Assembly (NCBI GenBank): GCA_920105625.2
Contig: OV050030.1
Location: 33,722,516 to 33,786,515 of the forward strand
Direction of reading: 5' to 3'
Length of the DNA: 64,000 nucleotides
From: Clusia tigrina
Taxonomy: Eukaryota; Arthropoda; Insecta; Diptera; Clusiidae
Shown: piece after piece, positions 47,712-58,332 of the stretch
Numbering within the stretch: position 1 is the stretch's first letter
How the letters are laid out: each line of letters begins with the position of its first letter
Program-made: the position numbers and the translations under genes
Notes under the pieces: generated by a model
The model's input: the letters and a program-made list of their open reading frames with translations, nothing else
What the model was told of the DNA's origin: nothing
Databases searched by the model: none

Positions 47712-50700
47712 TCAGTTGTCATTGGTGGGCAAGTCTTGTACAGCCTCCAATAATGGTGAATCCTCGCGCTTCCGTTTGCGTTCACATTTGGGACAAGGCT
47801 GATGCTCATTGAGGCAGTGAGCGTGGAATACAGCACCGCATGTTTCACACTACAAAACATAGAAGGAGAGAGTTGGTTAATGAAAAATTGATTTAATAAA
47901 ATAGAGAAGAGTGTGGAAAGGGAGAATTATACTACCTAGAGACTTTGTCCTACATAAAAAAATATGAAAATTTAAGTAGTGAGTTCATATTTGTATACCC
48001 TTTACCTTTAAAAATGGTAAAAAGGGGGTAGATACAGGCATATAAATAGCAGCAGACCTCCCCTATCGACAGCGGCTGAGACGGCTACAGAAGCTGCGGC
48101 GCCGACTGAGACCCCGACTGAGGCAGATAGGGGTATATGTAGGCATTGAGATAGCAGCAGACCCCCTATCGACATAGCTGCCCTGAGACACCTACAGACA
48201 CGGTGGCAGAGGCTGTAACGCCGACTATATAAGTTTGTGTGGTTGAGCGGTTTTTCAACCACCAAAAGGAGGCGTGGCAGGTATGGACATATATATGCAG
48301 ATATGATCAGAATCACTTTTTGACCAAATTTGATTTTGTCGATCCGTCTGTGGCTTCTTTGCAAAAGTAGTCTGGGTAAAGATATAAAGCCAGCTTGTAT
48401 ATGAGCCTATTTGGACAAAGACCACGCCTCCCTCTATTATAATAAACTCAGGGTACTCTACCGAAAAGGTAGGTATGCTCCTAATGATGATATCTGAATA
48501 AAATATAAAACGCCACGATGCAGCTAGCACGTACATGGGAAAGTAAAGGGTATTTCGAAGTTGATCCAACGTGACTTCAGACTTATTTACTTGCTTTCTA
48601 ATAGTACATCGAAAATTTATATACGCTAATAGTCCAGAGCGACTGTGGCAATACAAAGAGCTTACTTTGATAACATAACTAAAAACACGTTCGTTTTACA
48701 ATAAACAATTTTCAAATTCTTTCCATAAAAAGTCAGTAATCAAATGCCTGCAATGGACGATATTGATCGTGAGAGTTATTACGCCATGCCCACCCAAAGT
48801 CTTGTGGATAAGAAGAACGCTGACTGATTGGGCAATATAAAAGCCCAACACAATTCTTATATTTCGATATTATCTCCGGTGGTTTCCAAGATTGACCAAT
48901 AAAAAGTGAAGACAAAATGTTATAAAGTCTTCAAAGAATCTTCATCCTAAACAGAAAGGAGTAGCCTAACACCATGGATAAACTGGGATATTCAAACTAG
49001 ATTACATCCTCTAAGGAGATTAGCACGCTCTCGTCGATTTATCTGAGATTAATCGATAAAGTGTAAAAATAAATCTCTTCGGCTAATACACTATGACCAT
49101 AACAGTATACATAGGCATATAGTGTATATACAAGGTGGATTCCAAAGTAAACAGAACTTTCCATAAATAAGTATTTCTAGAGACAATTTTACTGTCTACC
49201 ACTCCCCGTATTCGCCTGATTTGGGACCGACCTTTTCGGAAAAATGCATTTGCCGATGAAAGGGAAGTGTTTTGTGGATGTAGAAGCCAAAGGGCTTGTG
49301 CCGACATCTCCACCGAGATCTAAAACACTCACTCGCCATGCTTTCAGACCATGCCAATGACTGTAAAGCATCGGAAGGAAGCTATTTTGAATGAAATAAA
49401 TTGGATTTGCCCAAGAAAACTTTTTGTTGTTCTTATTCGTAACAAGTCCTGTTCACTTTGGAATGCAACTGGTATATCTTATTCTTTCGAATGCCGGGCA
49501 GTCGCATACAAAATCTAATTACAGTTTTTGTGGTTCTCCCTCGGTCATTGATACTCCAAAGAAGCAAAGCTGACGCCCCCAAAATCATTATATCAGGTGA
49601 CGATTTTGTTGTTGTAGAACTAATGGGTATATCGCTTAGATCATAAGACCTCCATTATACTGTATGTGCCGTTCCATTTTGCTTATTGTTTGGTGAGTTG
49701 AGGTGAGGATAATATTATTTTATAATCTAACTTTTTAAGGATTAATTAATAAGGATTAATTAATTAAAAATTCATTAAAATTAAATTCTGTTGGCAGTAC
49801 TGCTCAGTGACCAGTTTAAGGCCAGTCTTCGTTAGCTGTATAACTGGCCAGCTCCCTAAATATTGCTTACCCGATAAGTAGTATCGATGTGGAATGGATA
49901 CAGCACACGTGGACTTTGGCATATCTCGCAGATGAAGCCTTTAAGGCTGCACAAACCACATTTCAGCACATGCGCTTCGCCGAATTTGTAGGCCTTTTGC
50001 AATTGCTGATTTAAAGTGCCTCGCTGTATCATGGCCAGATCGCCAATGGAGTACTGATGTATGTGTTCGTACACGTATTCTTTACCAAATAATTGGCGCT
50101 GCAGCTCCTCGAAACTCGCTGGGGAGCAAGTATACAAATAGGCACGTATGAAGTTTAGGCGGATCCGCAACGATTGTAGCTCAGCCATGGGCTCGTAGGC
50201 ATTGTATATATCCGGATTTAAAAGCTAAAGAAGTATTTCTGCTCGATTACTGGCCCAGTATTTCGATTCTCGGAGCTTACCTGCAGATCGATAAACGGCT
50301 GACTGCGAAATTCGGCTAAAAACGCAGCGTAATACTTCGAAACAGCATATTTGCGGAAATCCCAATTGTAAATTATTCTGGCTGGTATGATCATCAATTC
50401 TGTATCCATGCAGCTTTCACAGAAATAGTAGCCACTGAAACCACACACTCTGGAAACACAGTCATCAGAAATACAATTTTAAACTCACTTAAACACCCAC
50501 CGAAATTTGGAATAACCTATGCCCAAAGGATGCTGACACGATTGACAGAGAAAGCCCTGCACATCCAAACCGGACTCATGAGGCAACTTACACAATTGCT
50601 GCACCATTTCCCGCAGTTCAGAGATATCGAATTTGTCCAGGGCGGCCGACGGCGTTACTAACTCAAAATCCGAGTTGGCCTGCAAAATTGTTTGCATACT

Positions 50701-52365
50701 CGTATATATAAATATATATTCAACTAAGCTAAAACCAGATCAACTTACGCGACTGCGAATTGTATTTTGCTCCATACCAGCTTCATCCCTTTCCATTTGC
50801 GTATCTGCTCCCTCCTCTTCTGTGGCGGATGGGTCCGCACCCGTCGGGTTGACTGCATTTTGCAATAGAAACTTATCCCAAACTTCAGTCAAATCTACCT
50901 CGTGACTGCGCTCGTGTTTGCGTAGCAACGCGTTGTAACTGCATCGCTCCACCATAGGAGACGGCAGCGAGCTAACGGAACTGGTCATGCTGACGGAGCG
51001 TTGAAAAAAACGATGCTGCGAACCATCTTCGGTAGGCGTGGTGCTGCGATTGGTCAACGTCAGACTTATGCCCGACTCGCTATTAACATCTGAAGACCAC
51101 GAAGTGTGCATTAAATTCGCTAAGGAATTGCCGTGGACCACTTGCGCGCCCTGAAGCGCATCGGCATTTGAGCCTATAGTGTCTTGCGGTTCCACTTGCA
51201 CTGCTTCCTGCGTATTATGCTCCTCATTTTCCTTAGCTTGTTTTCGTTTCTTTTTGGACTTCCTCTTTGGATCCTTTAAATGCACTTCGTTCTGTTTGGG
51301 CGGGAGTGTTTCTTTCGCCTCTGCAGTGTCTTCCTCCTCTATTATTTCCATTTCGTCCACTTTTTGCAAGAACAATTCCAAATTTTCACGTTGATTGAGG
51401 TCCTCTACGCCAAAATTCGCGGCGCGACTGAAGGGACTATTTGAAATAGATTCTGCAAATAGTTCATTCGTTGCCAAAGGCTGAGGAGTGGCAATGGGCA
51501 TAGTTTCATTCTGCATAGAACCAGCCACATCCACCCCGCTGCTGACCTGTAAACAGTCCATGACAATTACATTCAAGTAAGCAGATAAAGTTTGGAACAA
51601 GGTTGCTTTACCGGACATGACTTCAGCGCTGGCGACCACAATCCCGACAACTGCAAAGCGTAATCTGGCCACTGGTTCAGCAAACTCGAGTTCACGGGCA
51701 ACTTAAACTGCATGGTTGCCTCCAAGCCTTCCAACGCTTTCGACGCTATTTCCAGCGCTTCACCATCTTGGAGCAGAGCACATTTCTTATAGTACGGATT
51801 CAATGCAGAGGAATTCTTTCGTATATTGTTCAAATACGAAGAGAATAGCGATTCGTTGAGCGAGAGTCGTATCCAGGCTCGGCATTGCCCCACCTCTGAA
51901 GTGACCTGTGACAACGTTTGTATCTGTACAATAAAAATAAATATTGAATTGGCTGTATTCGTTTGTCCATACTCATCCCACCTGTTCGATGACTTGCTTA
52001 TGCAGAAACACCAAGAGCGGTGACCAAAAGTTTGGCTCCGGACGTCGAGACACATCGCCTGCTATGACGTTAATGGTCTGCCAAAGAAAAGAATCCTTCA
52101 GGCCGTGCAGAAATATCGCCTCCAACGTGGTGCACAGCGAACTGGAGGTCTCACACAGTTCCAACTCTTCTGCTCAAATTTAAAAACATTTATCCAACAA
52201 CGCTGTGGAATGATGAAGGGTCATGCTGCACTTACCACATCCATTCTGCTTCACCTCGTACAGAATTTCGCGGGCGTTCTCGCTGAGCGTGTTAATAAGC
52301 GCCTCCTTGATGGCGTTTTCACGCTTGGCAGAGAAATTGTTAATGCTGCGAAAAAGCGCACTCAT
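47712..52365 (-). CDS. Plekhm1: PLEKHM1-like RUN / Rubicon-homology adaptor, eight exons, 755 aa
   Basis: Adaptor of the PLEKHM1/Rubicon group. Such proteins link Rab7, Arl8 and HOPS on late endosomes, lysosomes and autophagosomes. Exons (minus): 52365-52236, 52169-51982, 51923-51612, 51546-50749, 50679-50501, 50449-50281, 50224-49871, 47849-47712. All junctions are GT-AG and in phase, 2268 nt in total. An in-frame TGA 12 nt upstream fixes the ATG. Residues about 35-210 form a RUN domain (LCTTLEAIFLHGLKDSF, GQCRAWIRLSLNESLF). Exon 4 is a long acidic/polar linker with the basic run PKRKSKKKRKQAK. Residues about 520-745 form the cysteine-rich domain: FLCQSCQ, CGFSGYYFCESC, CGLCSLKGFICEICQ, CETCGAVFHAHCL and CPKC. 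No PH domain was seen, unlike vertebrate PLEKHM1. The last zinc-binding exon lies beyond a 2-kb intron. Rubicon itself is the main alternative. Confidence 0.85.
47990..48640 (-). mobile_element. DINE-1-like repeat in the last PLEKHM1-like intron
   Basis: Reverse-oriented relative of 38560-39428. A hairpin (GTATACCCTTTACC with GGTAAAAAGGGGGTA) at the left end is followed by CACCAAAAGGAGGCGTGGCA, GATCCGTCTGTGG, GACAAAGACCACGCCTCC, CTCCTAATGATGATATC and TGACTTCAGACTTATTTACT, each the complement of a block in the plus copy and in reverse order. Between 48050 and 48235 it holds an extra GAGAC/GACTGAGAC-rich short duplication (AGCAGCAGACC twice). Confidence 0.6.
49131..49472 (+). mobile_element. 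Internally deleted mariner-like element with both TIRs
   Basis: The left end CAAGGTGGATTCCAAAGTAA continuing ACAGAACTT and the complement of the right end CCAGTTGCATTCCAAAGTGA continuing ACAGGACTT pair at about 24 of 29 positions. TA dinucleotides flank both ends. The 342-bp body retains transposase C-terminal shreds (GKMHLPMKGKCFVDVEA, HANDCKASEGSYFE), the latter like mariner ends. It lies in the last intron of the PLEKHM1-like gene, plus orientation, opposite to the gene. It is non-autonomous. Confidence 0.75.
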
Positions 52366-52484
52366 CGGGCCGATTCAGCAGGTCGCAGCTCGGCGACAAT
52401 TTCGGAATGATTACTGAGATCTCATGCAGTGGCAATACACACAAATAAGCGGCGGTCAGCAAAGGCTCCACAATTGTTTAACTT

Positions 52485-52490
52485 TTTATT
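52485..52490 (-). promoter_or_regulatory. Polyadenylation signal after the unnamed terminal exon
   Basis: AATAAA on the minus strand, about 35 nt downstream of the TGA at 52525-52527 and about 120 nt upstream of the PLEKHM1-like start codon. Confidence 0.5.
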
Positions 52491-52524
52491 GCATTTCCCC
52501 ACGGAAATTGCAGCGAAAAAGTAA

Positions 52525-52671
52525 TCAAATTTCACTTGCAAATACGACGCACTTTTTTCTTACTTGTTGTTGCTTCATCTCCATCAGCTGTTCGTGTTGC
52601 TGCATTTCAAATTCGCTCACTCTATTGGATTGAATTCGCCTTGGAGCGACAATTTCTGTATATGCGAAAAG
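52525..52671 (-). CDS. Terminal exon of an unidentified gene, 48 codons plus stop
   Basis: On the minus strand a branch-point consensus TACTAAC sits about 12 nt before a CGGCAG acceptor at 52672. From there an open frame of 48 codons runs to TGA at 52525-52527, beginning LFAYTEIVAPRRIQSNRV and containing EFEMQQHEQLMEMKQQQ, charged and helix-prone. An AATAAA follows 35 nt after the stop. A GTAAG within the exon (about 52563) could be an alternative donor. I do not recognise the protein. The preceding exons were not found and would lie beyond the retroelement cluster at 52.9-55.4 kb or outside the window. An alternative is an upstream exon of the PLEKHM1-like gene itself. Confidence 0.45.
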   Translation of the reverse strand, partial: LFAYTEIVAPRRIQSNRVSEFEMQQHEQLMEMKQQQVRKKCVVFASEI

Positions 52672-52929
52672 CTGCCGCAAGAAAATGTTAGTATTAATAT
52701 TATATCATTCACATTCATAGAGATTTATTTATTATTATTTTTTTAATAGTTGATTTATTTATTGAATTCTCTTATAATAAGACTAGCAATAATTATTCAA
52801 ATCTTAAAACAAATAACAATATTAACCCGCAACCAGTGTAATGGAGTTATTAAGTAACTAAAGTAAATTATTTAAATATTTAATTATAGCAGTTTAAACT
52901 AGTGAGAACAAATCAATGAAATGATTTCA

Positions 52930-54540
52930 GTCTAGCCTACGCCGTGTGTGTATTTTAGTTTGAAGTAATTGTCTTGCCAAGTAATTGGGATGATGTCGGA
53001 TTTTTAATTTTTTTTAGCTCAGTTTTTACCAGTGGTATATTTAGATCGCTGCCATTGTTATCGTGGTGCTTACAATAGTTCGAAGAATTTTCGATAGTGC
53101 TCGCTGTATTCAATGTTAGATGAGCTAGCATTTCCCCACAGTTGGGCTCCATACGTCAATATTGACTTTGTGTTCTAGGCGCAGTCCTGATTTTTTATTT
53201 AGTAACCAATTTATTATCTGTGCTTTCAATTTCGTTTGCGTACGTTTTGCTTCGATGTGCTTGCGCAAAGTCAGTCTGCGATCGAGTTGGACCTCAAAGT
53301 AGGTTACTTCATTGGCTTTTGGAATAGATACGCCATTTAATGTGACCTTAGGGCAATTGTCCTTACGAAGAGTAAATGTGACGCGGGAGCTTTTGTTTTC
53401 GTTTACGCGAATGCGTCAGTTAGCCAGCCATTACTCAATTAGTTTTAAGTGCTCACCAAGATCTCTCGATGCAATTCTCGGATTTTTATGGCATCTCAAA
53501 ATGGCAGTATCATCAGCAACCATCGACGTCATAAGGCGACTGTTTGTGGGTAAATCCGAATTAAACACTAGATAAAGAATCGACCCGAGTACACTTCCCT
53601 GTGGGACACCAGCTTTAATGTTAAAGTCAGGGGTAACAAACTCCTCAAATTTCACTCTATACTTGAGATTGTACAAATACGATTTTAGTATCTGGTGCAC
53701 GCTTGCAGGCAAGAATTTGCAGATTTTGTATATGAGGCCAGCAAGCCAGACCCGTTCAAACGCCTGAGCAATGTCAAGGAAAATCGCCGAGCAGTACTTT
53801 TTATCCTCGAAAGCGTTTCTTATTTCGCTGGTGATGCGATTTACCTGCTCTATTGTACTGTGTTTTGGGCGAAATCCAAATTGGTGATGTGGAATTATAC
53901 CATTTCATCAACAGTCTTTCAAAAAGTTTTGACAGCATCGGCAGCCGGTTGTGTTTTATCTTTTCCGGGCTTCGGAACCATGATTGCCTGCGATATCTTC
54001 CAAGCTGAAAGGAAATAGCCAATTCGAAATATAGCATTAAACAGCTGTGTTAGAATTTTGAAAGCTATATCTGGTAACTCAGCTACCATTTTGGCAGTAA
54101 TGGACTCGTAGCCTGGAGATTATTTCAAGTTGAAATGGTTTTGCACAGTGTACTTTACTTCCTTTGCATTAAACTTTAATTGGTTTAAACGTTTTTTGGG
54201 TGACTAGAGGTGGAGTTACGAAATAATTGGTCCCAGGATTAGGTTGAAATACTTTTTCCAGATGATAAGCAAACGCTTTATCTTTGTCGCTACTCGCCCA
54301 GCTCCCATAACTCAATCTAAGTGATGGCTCTGACTCCTTTGGAACTTTTATGCTTTTATTCGCTTTCCACAAGGAATAATTAGACTTTTCTGTATAGCAT
54401 AATTTTTTCGTGTAGGTTTTTAAGTGTCTTTCAAGCTCTGCATGCAAAGCTTCACTGAGACGTCTTTTAGATAAAGCATAGCTTTGTTTGGTCTTAGGCG
54501 ATCTGCGTTTTTGCCAATGGCGTCTGAATCGTCTTCTTCC
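52930..54540 (-). pseudogene. Jockey-clade LINE, 5'-truncated ORF2
   Basis: Minus-strand frames give, in order, the pre-RT linker (HAELERHLKTYTKKL, NYSLWKANKSIKVPK), SPGYESITAKMVAELP, RLPMLSKLFERLLMKW and LLASYTKSANSCLQACT. They continue with VHQILKSYLYNLKYRV, the RT motif B equivalent KAGVPQGSVLGSILYLVFNS, MVADDTAILRCHK (the catalytic YADD-type box reads VADD) and the thumb region to LEHKVNIDVWSPTVGK. Several frameshifts and stops break the frame. No RNase H follows, consistent with Jockey. Confidence 0.8.
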
Positions 54541-55440
54541 ATAGTAACACTTATTGGCAAGAGTGATTCTTCTTTTAATCTCCAGACTAAAGTCATTTTC
54601 GGTGTTAACGGCGGTGCCAAGGTATATGAATTCTTTGACAACTTCAAATTCCTTCAATTGTCCGCTGTAACATGGGATCCTGAAAGCCGCGAATCCCTAC
54701 TTCGTCTTACCTTCGTTCACCGCCAAACCCCCTTTCGCTGATTCTTCTTCAACAGCGTAGAAAGGATCAGTAACATCTCGCTTACAACGTCCAACAATGT
54801 CGATGTTATCAGCGTATGCAAGACGCTTAACACTTCTGTAAAAAATGTGTCATTCCGATGTACATCGGTCCGCAACACCCTTTCCACAACAAAATTGAAG
54901 AGGTCGCACGACAGTCGATCGCCTTGTCTGAACCCCCGTACAGTATTGAGTGATTCGGTAATGTCCTTTCCTATCTTGACAGAGCTGGACGTATTGCTAC
55001 TTTTCATTCTGCAGAACCGTATAGTCTTCGCAGGAATACCGAAGTCGGACATGATGGTATATAGCCAATCCCTTATGGGGATATCGAATATAGGTTTATA
55101 ATTGATAAAGAGGTGATGGCTGTCGATCGGTTTCTCGTGGATTTTGTCCAGGGTTTGGCGCACCGATTCATTGTGGACTTTCCAGATTGGAAACCGCACT
55201 GATAAGGTCCAATCAGTGTGTTGGCATATGGATTTTTTCTTATCACAGAGAATGCTTGACAGAAGAGCATAAGAGATGGCAATGAGACTGATTCATCTTT
55301 CTTCAACACAGGACAAAGAACACAGAGATTCCAATCTTCTGGCATGCTTTCTTCTAGCCATATTTTGCAGATGAGTTGATACATGCACCCTATCAGCTCA
55401 GCCCTACCAGTGGTCGTATTTAGGATACGATTTGTGATAG
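54540..55440 (-). pseudogene. RTE-clade LINE fragment, interrupted by Jockey
   Basis: The minus strand, from 55440, reads IWLEESMPEDWNLCVLCPVL, GPYQCGFQSGKSTMN, DSHHLFINYKPIFDIPIRD, FGIPAKTIRFCRMKSSNTSS, VRGFRQGDRLSCDLFNFVVE and EVVKEFIYLGTAVNTENDFS, then LEIKRRITLANKCYYG. This is the same family as 27690-29395. After CYYG the sequence switches to Jockey at about 54540. The domain order is correct but a deletion and frameshifts are present. Confidence 0.8.
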
Positions 55441-55702
55441 CCAATTAAACCAATTTATAATTCACAACTCTCTCTCTCTTTATTACACTTTTGCTCTCTT
55501 ATTTTCTATGCTTTCATTTAGAATCCAATATCAAAATGAACATTAACTTGTCAGGAAACTACAAAAAATCAGTTGGTTCCAAAAGAGCGCACTGGAATTA
55601 TGAAAGAATCTTACGAATGACATCTTATGACTATTTATATGACTCTCAAGAACAAAGCTCGCCTTTTTTGAGAACAACGCTTTCAGTGTGAATTCTTCAT
55701 AT

Positions 55703-55855
55703 GTGACCTTCTCCGAGAAAAGGGACCTAGTGTGTGAAAATGAAGTTTTGAGAAAAACGATTTAAAGTTTCATAACGCATTATCACTGTGAACACCCCTT
55801 CAGTTGGGAGATGCCGTTTTTTGACACACTAGGTCCCTTTTCTCGGAGAAGGTCA
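55703..55855. repeat. Foldback: 32-bp near-perfect inverted repeat
   Basis: TGACCTTCTCCGAGAAAAGG continuing GACCTAGTGTGT at 55704-55735 is found as its exact complement at about 55823-55854. The spacer is about 87 bp. The arms would form a stable hairpin. No transposase is attached. Confidence 0.8.
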
Positions 55856-56084
55856 TATACTCGTATATAGAAGAAGCTGAATAAAATCGTAGATTTTTCA
55901 TTTGAGTATATGGCCCTTTCCTGAATTTCGGCGGATTCGAAATTTAGTGGATTCCTTCTTTTTTCTGAACTAGGCCCAACTTCACTTAATTTGGACATTT
56001 CGCAATCGTTACAATTTGAATTTTGGCAACCGAATTCACAATTTGCAATTTCAGCGTCCGGATTCACAATTCGTATACAAAAAG

Positions 56085-56720
56085 GAGTAAAAAAGGCTGA
56101 AGTCGGGTTAGACCCTTTTATATGTGCCAACAACTTAAACCATTGCAATGTTCATTATTACCTAATTTTATTCATATATCATTAGGAGCATACCTAGGGT
56201 AATATTAAGAGGGGTCTTCATATACCATTATATGCGAGGGGTCCTTTATGTGATCGACCTCATTTCTTGTGTTTGGCATTGTAGCTTTAACAAACGTATT
56301 CTTATAAAATTTCGGCAAAAAATTTTGTGTAGGTCGTATGTTATAAAAATGTGTCAATAGTGGGCGTGGCTATACAAATAACCTCCCTGTGAAATTTCGT
56401 TGAAGAATCTTCTATATCTATCTTGCTGCCCATATTTTGCACACACACACTAGCATGGACCCAATGCCCATTTATTCGTATATCATCAATACGGGCAAAG
56501 CTAGACAAATTTTAATTTTAATCTCGAAAGTTCCTTATATGGAAAGTGGGCAAGTACTTTTTCTGATCAACTCTATTTCTTGAAACTGGGCTTTACAATG
56601 TCCACAAGGGGCATCCACAAATTTCTTAAAGAACATAAGTTATGGATTTTTCGTTAAGAGTGGGCATGGCAATAAATATATAATGCCCACAACTCTAAGA
56701 AAAGTACTCGCCACGTACTT
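56085..56720 (+). mobile_element. DINE-1-like repeat, third copy
   Basis: Same block order as 38560-39170: AAAAAGGCTGAAGTCGGGTT, ATATCATTAGGAGCATACC, TCATTTCTTGTGTTTGGC, TTTTGTGTAGGTCGTATG and AGTGGGCGTGGC. It lacks the RGAC microsatellite and the terminal hairpin, so it is truncated or deleted at the 3' end. Confidence 0.55.
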
Positions 56721-56770
56721 GCCCCCAGGGTAATGAATAAGTCAACGATAGGGTTGGTAGTCTAAATGTA

Positions 56771-58265
56771 CGAGGTAGAGCCAATAAGTGATTGAAAATG
56801 GCAAGAGATGGCGTTGCCACATCAAGTCCAACAATTTGCTTGTCAAGAAGTGTCTTTCAAAAGAACGTTCCCTTATGTTCTGTCAAATAGTTTTGTTGTG
56901 GCAACCGCCGATTCGCGATTTCGTGTGCTCCTTAAACACTATTTTTTGTGCGAAAACACCATCACGCAACCCAAACAAATAGTTGTAAAGCATTATGGGG
57001 ACTCTTCACCAGCGATTGGAACCATCCAGAACTGGTTTACTTAATTTCGGTGCGGTCGTACCAGCATAACTGACTCCGAACGTACTGGTCACCCACTTGA
57101 GGTTACCACACCAGAAATGGACGATGAAATCCACGGTATGATATTGGACGATCCGTGAGCGAAGGTGCGTGAACTGAAAAGGCTGATACAGGCTTACCAC
57201 AAGGATCAGTGATTTCAATCTTGCATAAATATTCGGATGTGAAAAAGGTATCCAAAAGATGGCTGCCGTAGTTGCTCACAACTGACAACAAATGCATTAG
57301 TTTGACAACTTCAGTGGAGTATTTGGCGATGTCCAATCGCAATCCGAATGAATTTTGGCGCTGTTTCGTAACCGTGGACGAAACATGGACTCATCACAAC
57401 ATACCAGAGATCAAGGAACAGCCGAGACAGTGTACTTCTACTGGTGAATCGAAGCCGAAGATGACCAAGGTCGGTCTTGGCGACAGTTTTTTGACATGTG
57501 CGCGGTGTCATTCATATCGATTATCTTGAAAAGGATAAAACGATAGGGTAAATGATATTATGCAGAACTGTTCGATCGTTTCGACGCCGATTTGAAGCAT
57601 AAACGACCATATTTGGCGAGGAAAGAAGTTCTCTTCCACCAGGACAACGCCCCGGAACACAAGTCCGCAGTCGCAATGGAAAGCATGCATGGATTAGGTT
57701 TTGAAAATGTGGGGCAGAGGAGGAGGAGGAGACTGTGGAACATTTCTTCTGTAGGTGCCCCGGTCTGGGTAGAAACAGAGTGGGCTCTTTATGCAAATAT
57801 ACTTTTAATTCTCTTACACAAGTGTCTGGCGCGAATGTCAAACAAATCCTGCTCATCTTCAGCTTAGTCCCCTTTTCAGTGCTTTCTTACGCTATCTAGC
57901 GAAGGTCAAACAAATCCTGCGCTTTATTAGGGTTCCGAAATGGTTTGACGAGTAAATCAGAGGTGCGTTGTTACGCGGTGGTATCACATTGGATCCATGG
58001 TGGTCTGAGTGAGTTGGTCTGTAGACCGGCTACCACAATAACCTTACTTAACCTAGGTTTCGATTTGCTTCCTCATCCAGCATATTCCCCAGAGTTACCG
58101 CCGTGCAACTATTTGCTGTTTCTATATATGAAGAAATGGCTCGGCGATAAGAGATTTGTGCCGGATGATGAAACAGATATCGTATTATTTGGAGGGATAT
58201 CGTGTTATTTGGAGGGCTTCTAAAAATTGGAGAAACGTTGAAAGAAGTTACCGAGGTAAAAAGAG
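56771..58265 (+). pseudogene. mariner transposase pseudogene, split by a LINE
   Basis: A left end CGAGGTAGAGCCAATAAGTG follows TA. The decayed transposase reads KHYGDSSPAIGTIQNWF, SERTGHPLEVTTPEMDDEI, FVTVDETWTHH (first catalytic Asp), VLFHQDNAPEHKSAVAM (second Asp) and, after an interruption, LLPHPAYSPELPPCNYLLF, where the usual third Asp (CDY) is Asn. The end is KRWKEVTEVKRD. Stops and frameshifts occur near 57158 and 57530-57600. The block at 57712-58048 is LINE sequence inserted between the second and third catalytic positions. No matching right TIR was found. Confidence 0.8.
57712..58048 (+). pseudogene. I-clade LINE 3' end nested in mariner
   Basis: Translation gives AEEEETVEHFFCRCPGLGRN, ANVKQILLIFSLVPFSVLSY and, after the shared extra segment, GLTSKSEVRCYAVVSHWIHG and GLSELVCRPATTIT. 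It ends in ACCACAATAACCTTACTTAA. Mariner sequence resumes with CCTAGGTTTCGATTTGC, and before the insertion it reads TTAGGTTTTGAAAATG, so a TTAGGTTT-like target duplication of about 10 bp is plausible. Confidence 0.75.
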
Positions 58266-58330
58266 ACTGTGTTGAAAAATAATGAAAAAAATTGGAGAAA
58301 CGTTGAAAGAAGTTACCGAGGTAAAAAGAG
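58222..58330 (+). repeat. 65-bp-period duplication of the mariner tail
   Basis: A 44-bp block beginning AAAAATTGGAGAAACGTTGA and ending GAGGTAAAAAGAG occurs at 58222-58265 and again at 58287-58330. The second copy abuts the 3' end of the next LINE. A 22-bp duplication (GATATCGTATTATTTGGAGG) lies just upstream at 58178-58216. Confidence 0.85.
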
Positions 58331-58332
58331 GG

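Noticed and set aside
48008..48656. Two 118-133 codon minus-strand open frames
   Set aside because: They fall in the DINE-like repeat inside the PLEKHM1-like intron.
51573..51672. Continuous ORF reading through the intron between PLEKHM1-like exons 3 and 4
   Set aside because: The upstream frame stops after CPVKQPCSKLYLLT, while removing 51547-51611 (GT-AG) joins the frames in phase.
53312..54018. Plus-strand open frames opposite the Jockey element
   Set aside because: Shadows of the minus-strand reverse transcriptase, which carries the recognisable motifs.
55703..55855. Transcription terminator hairpin
   Set aside because: Bacterial-type terminators do not apply to this eukaryotic sequence, and the spacer is too long.
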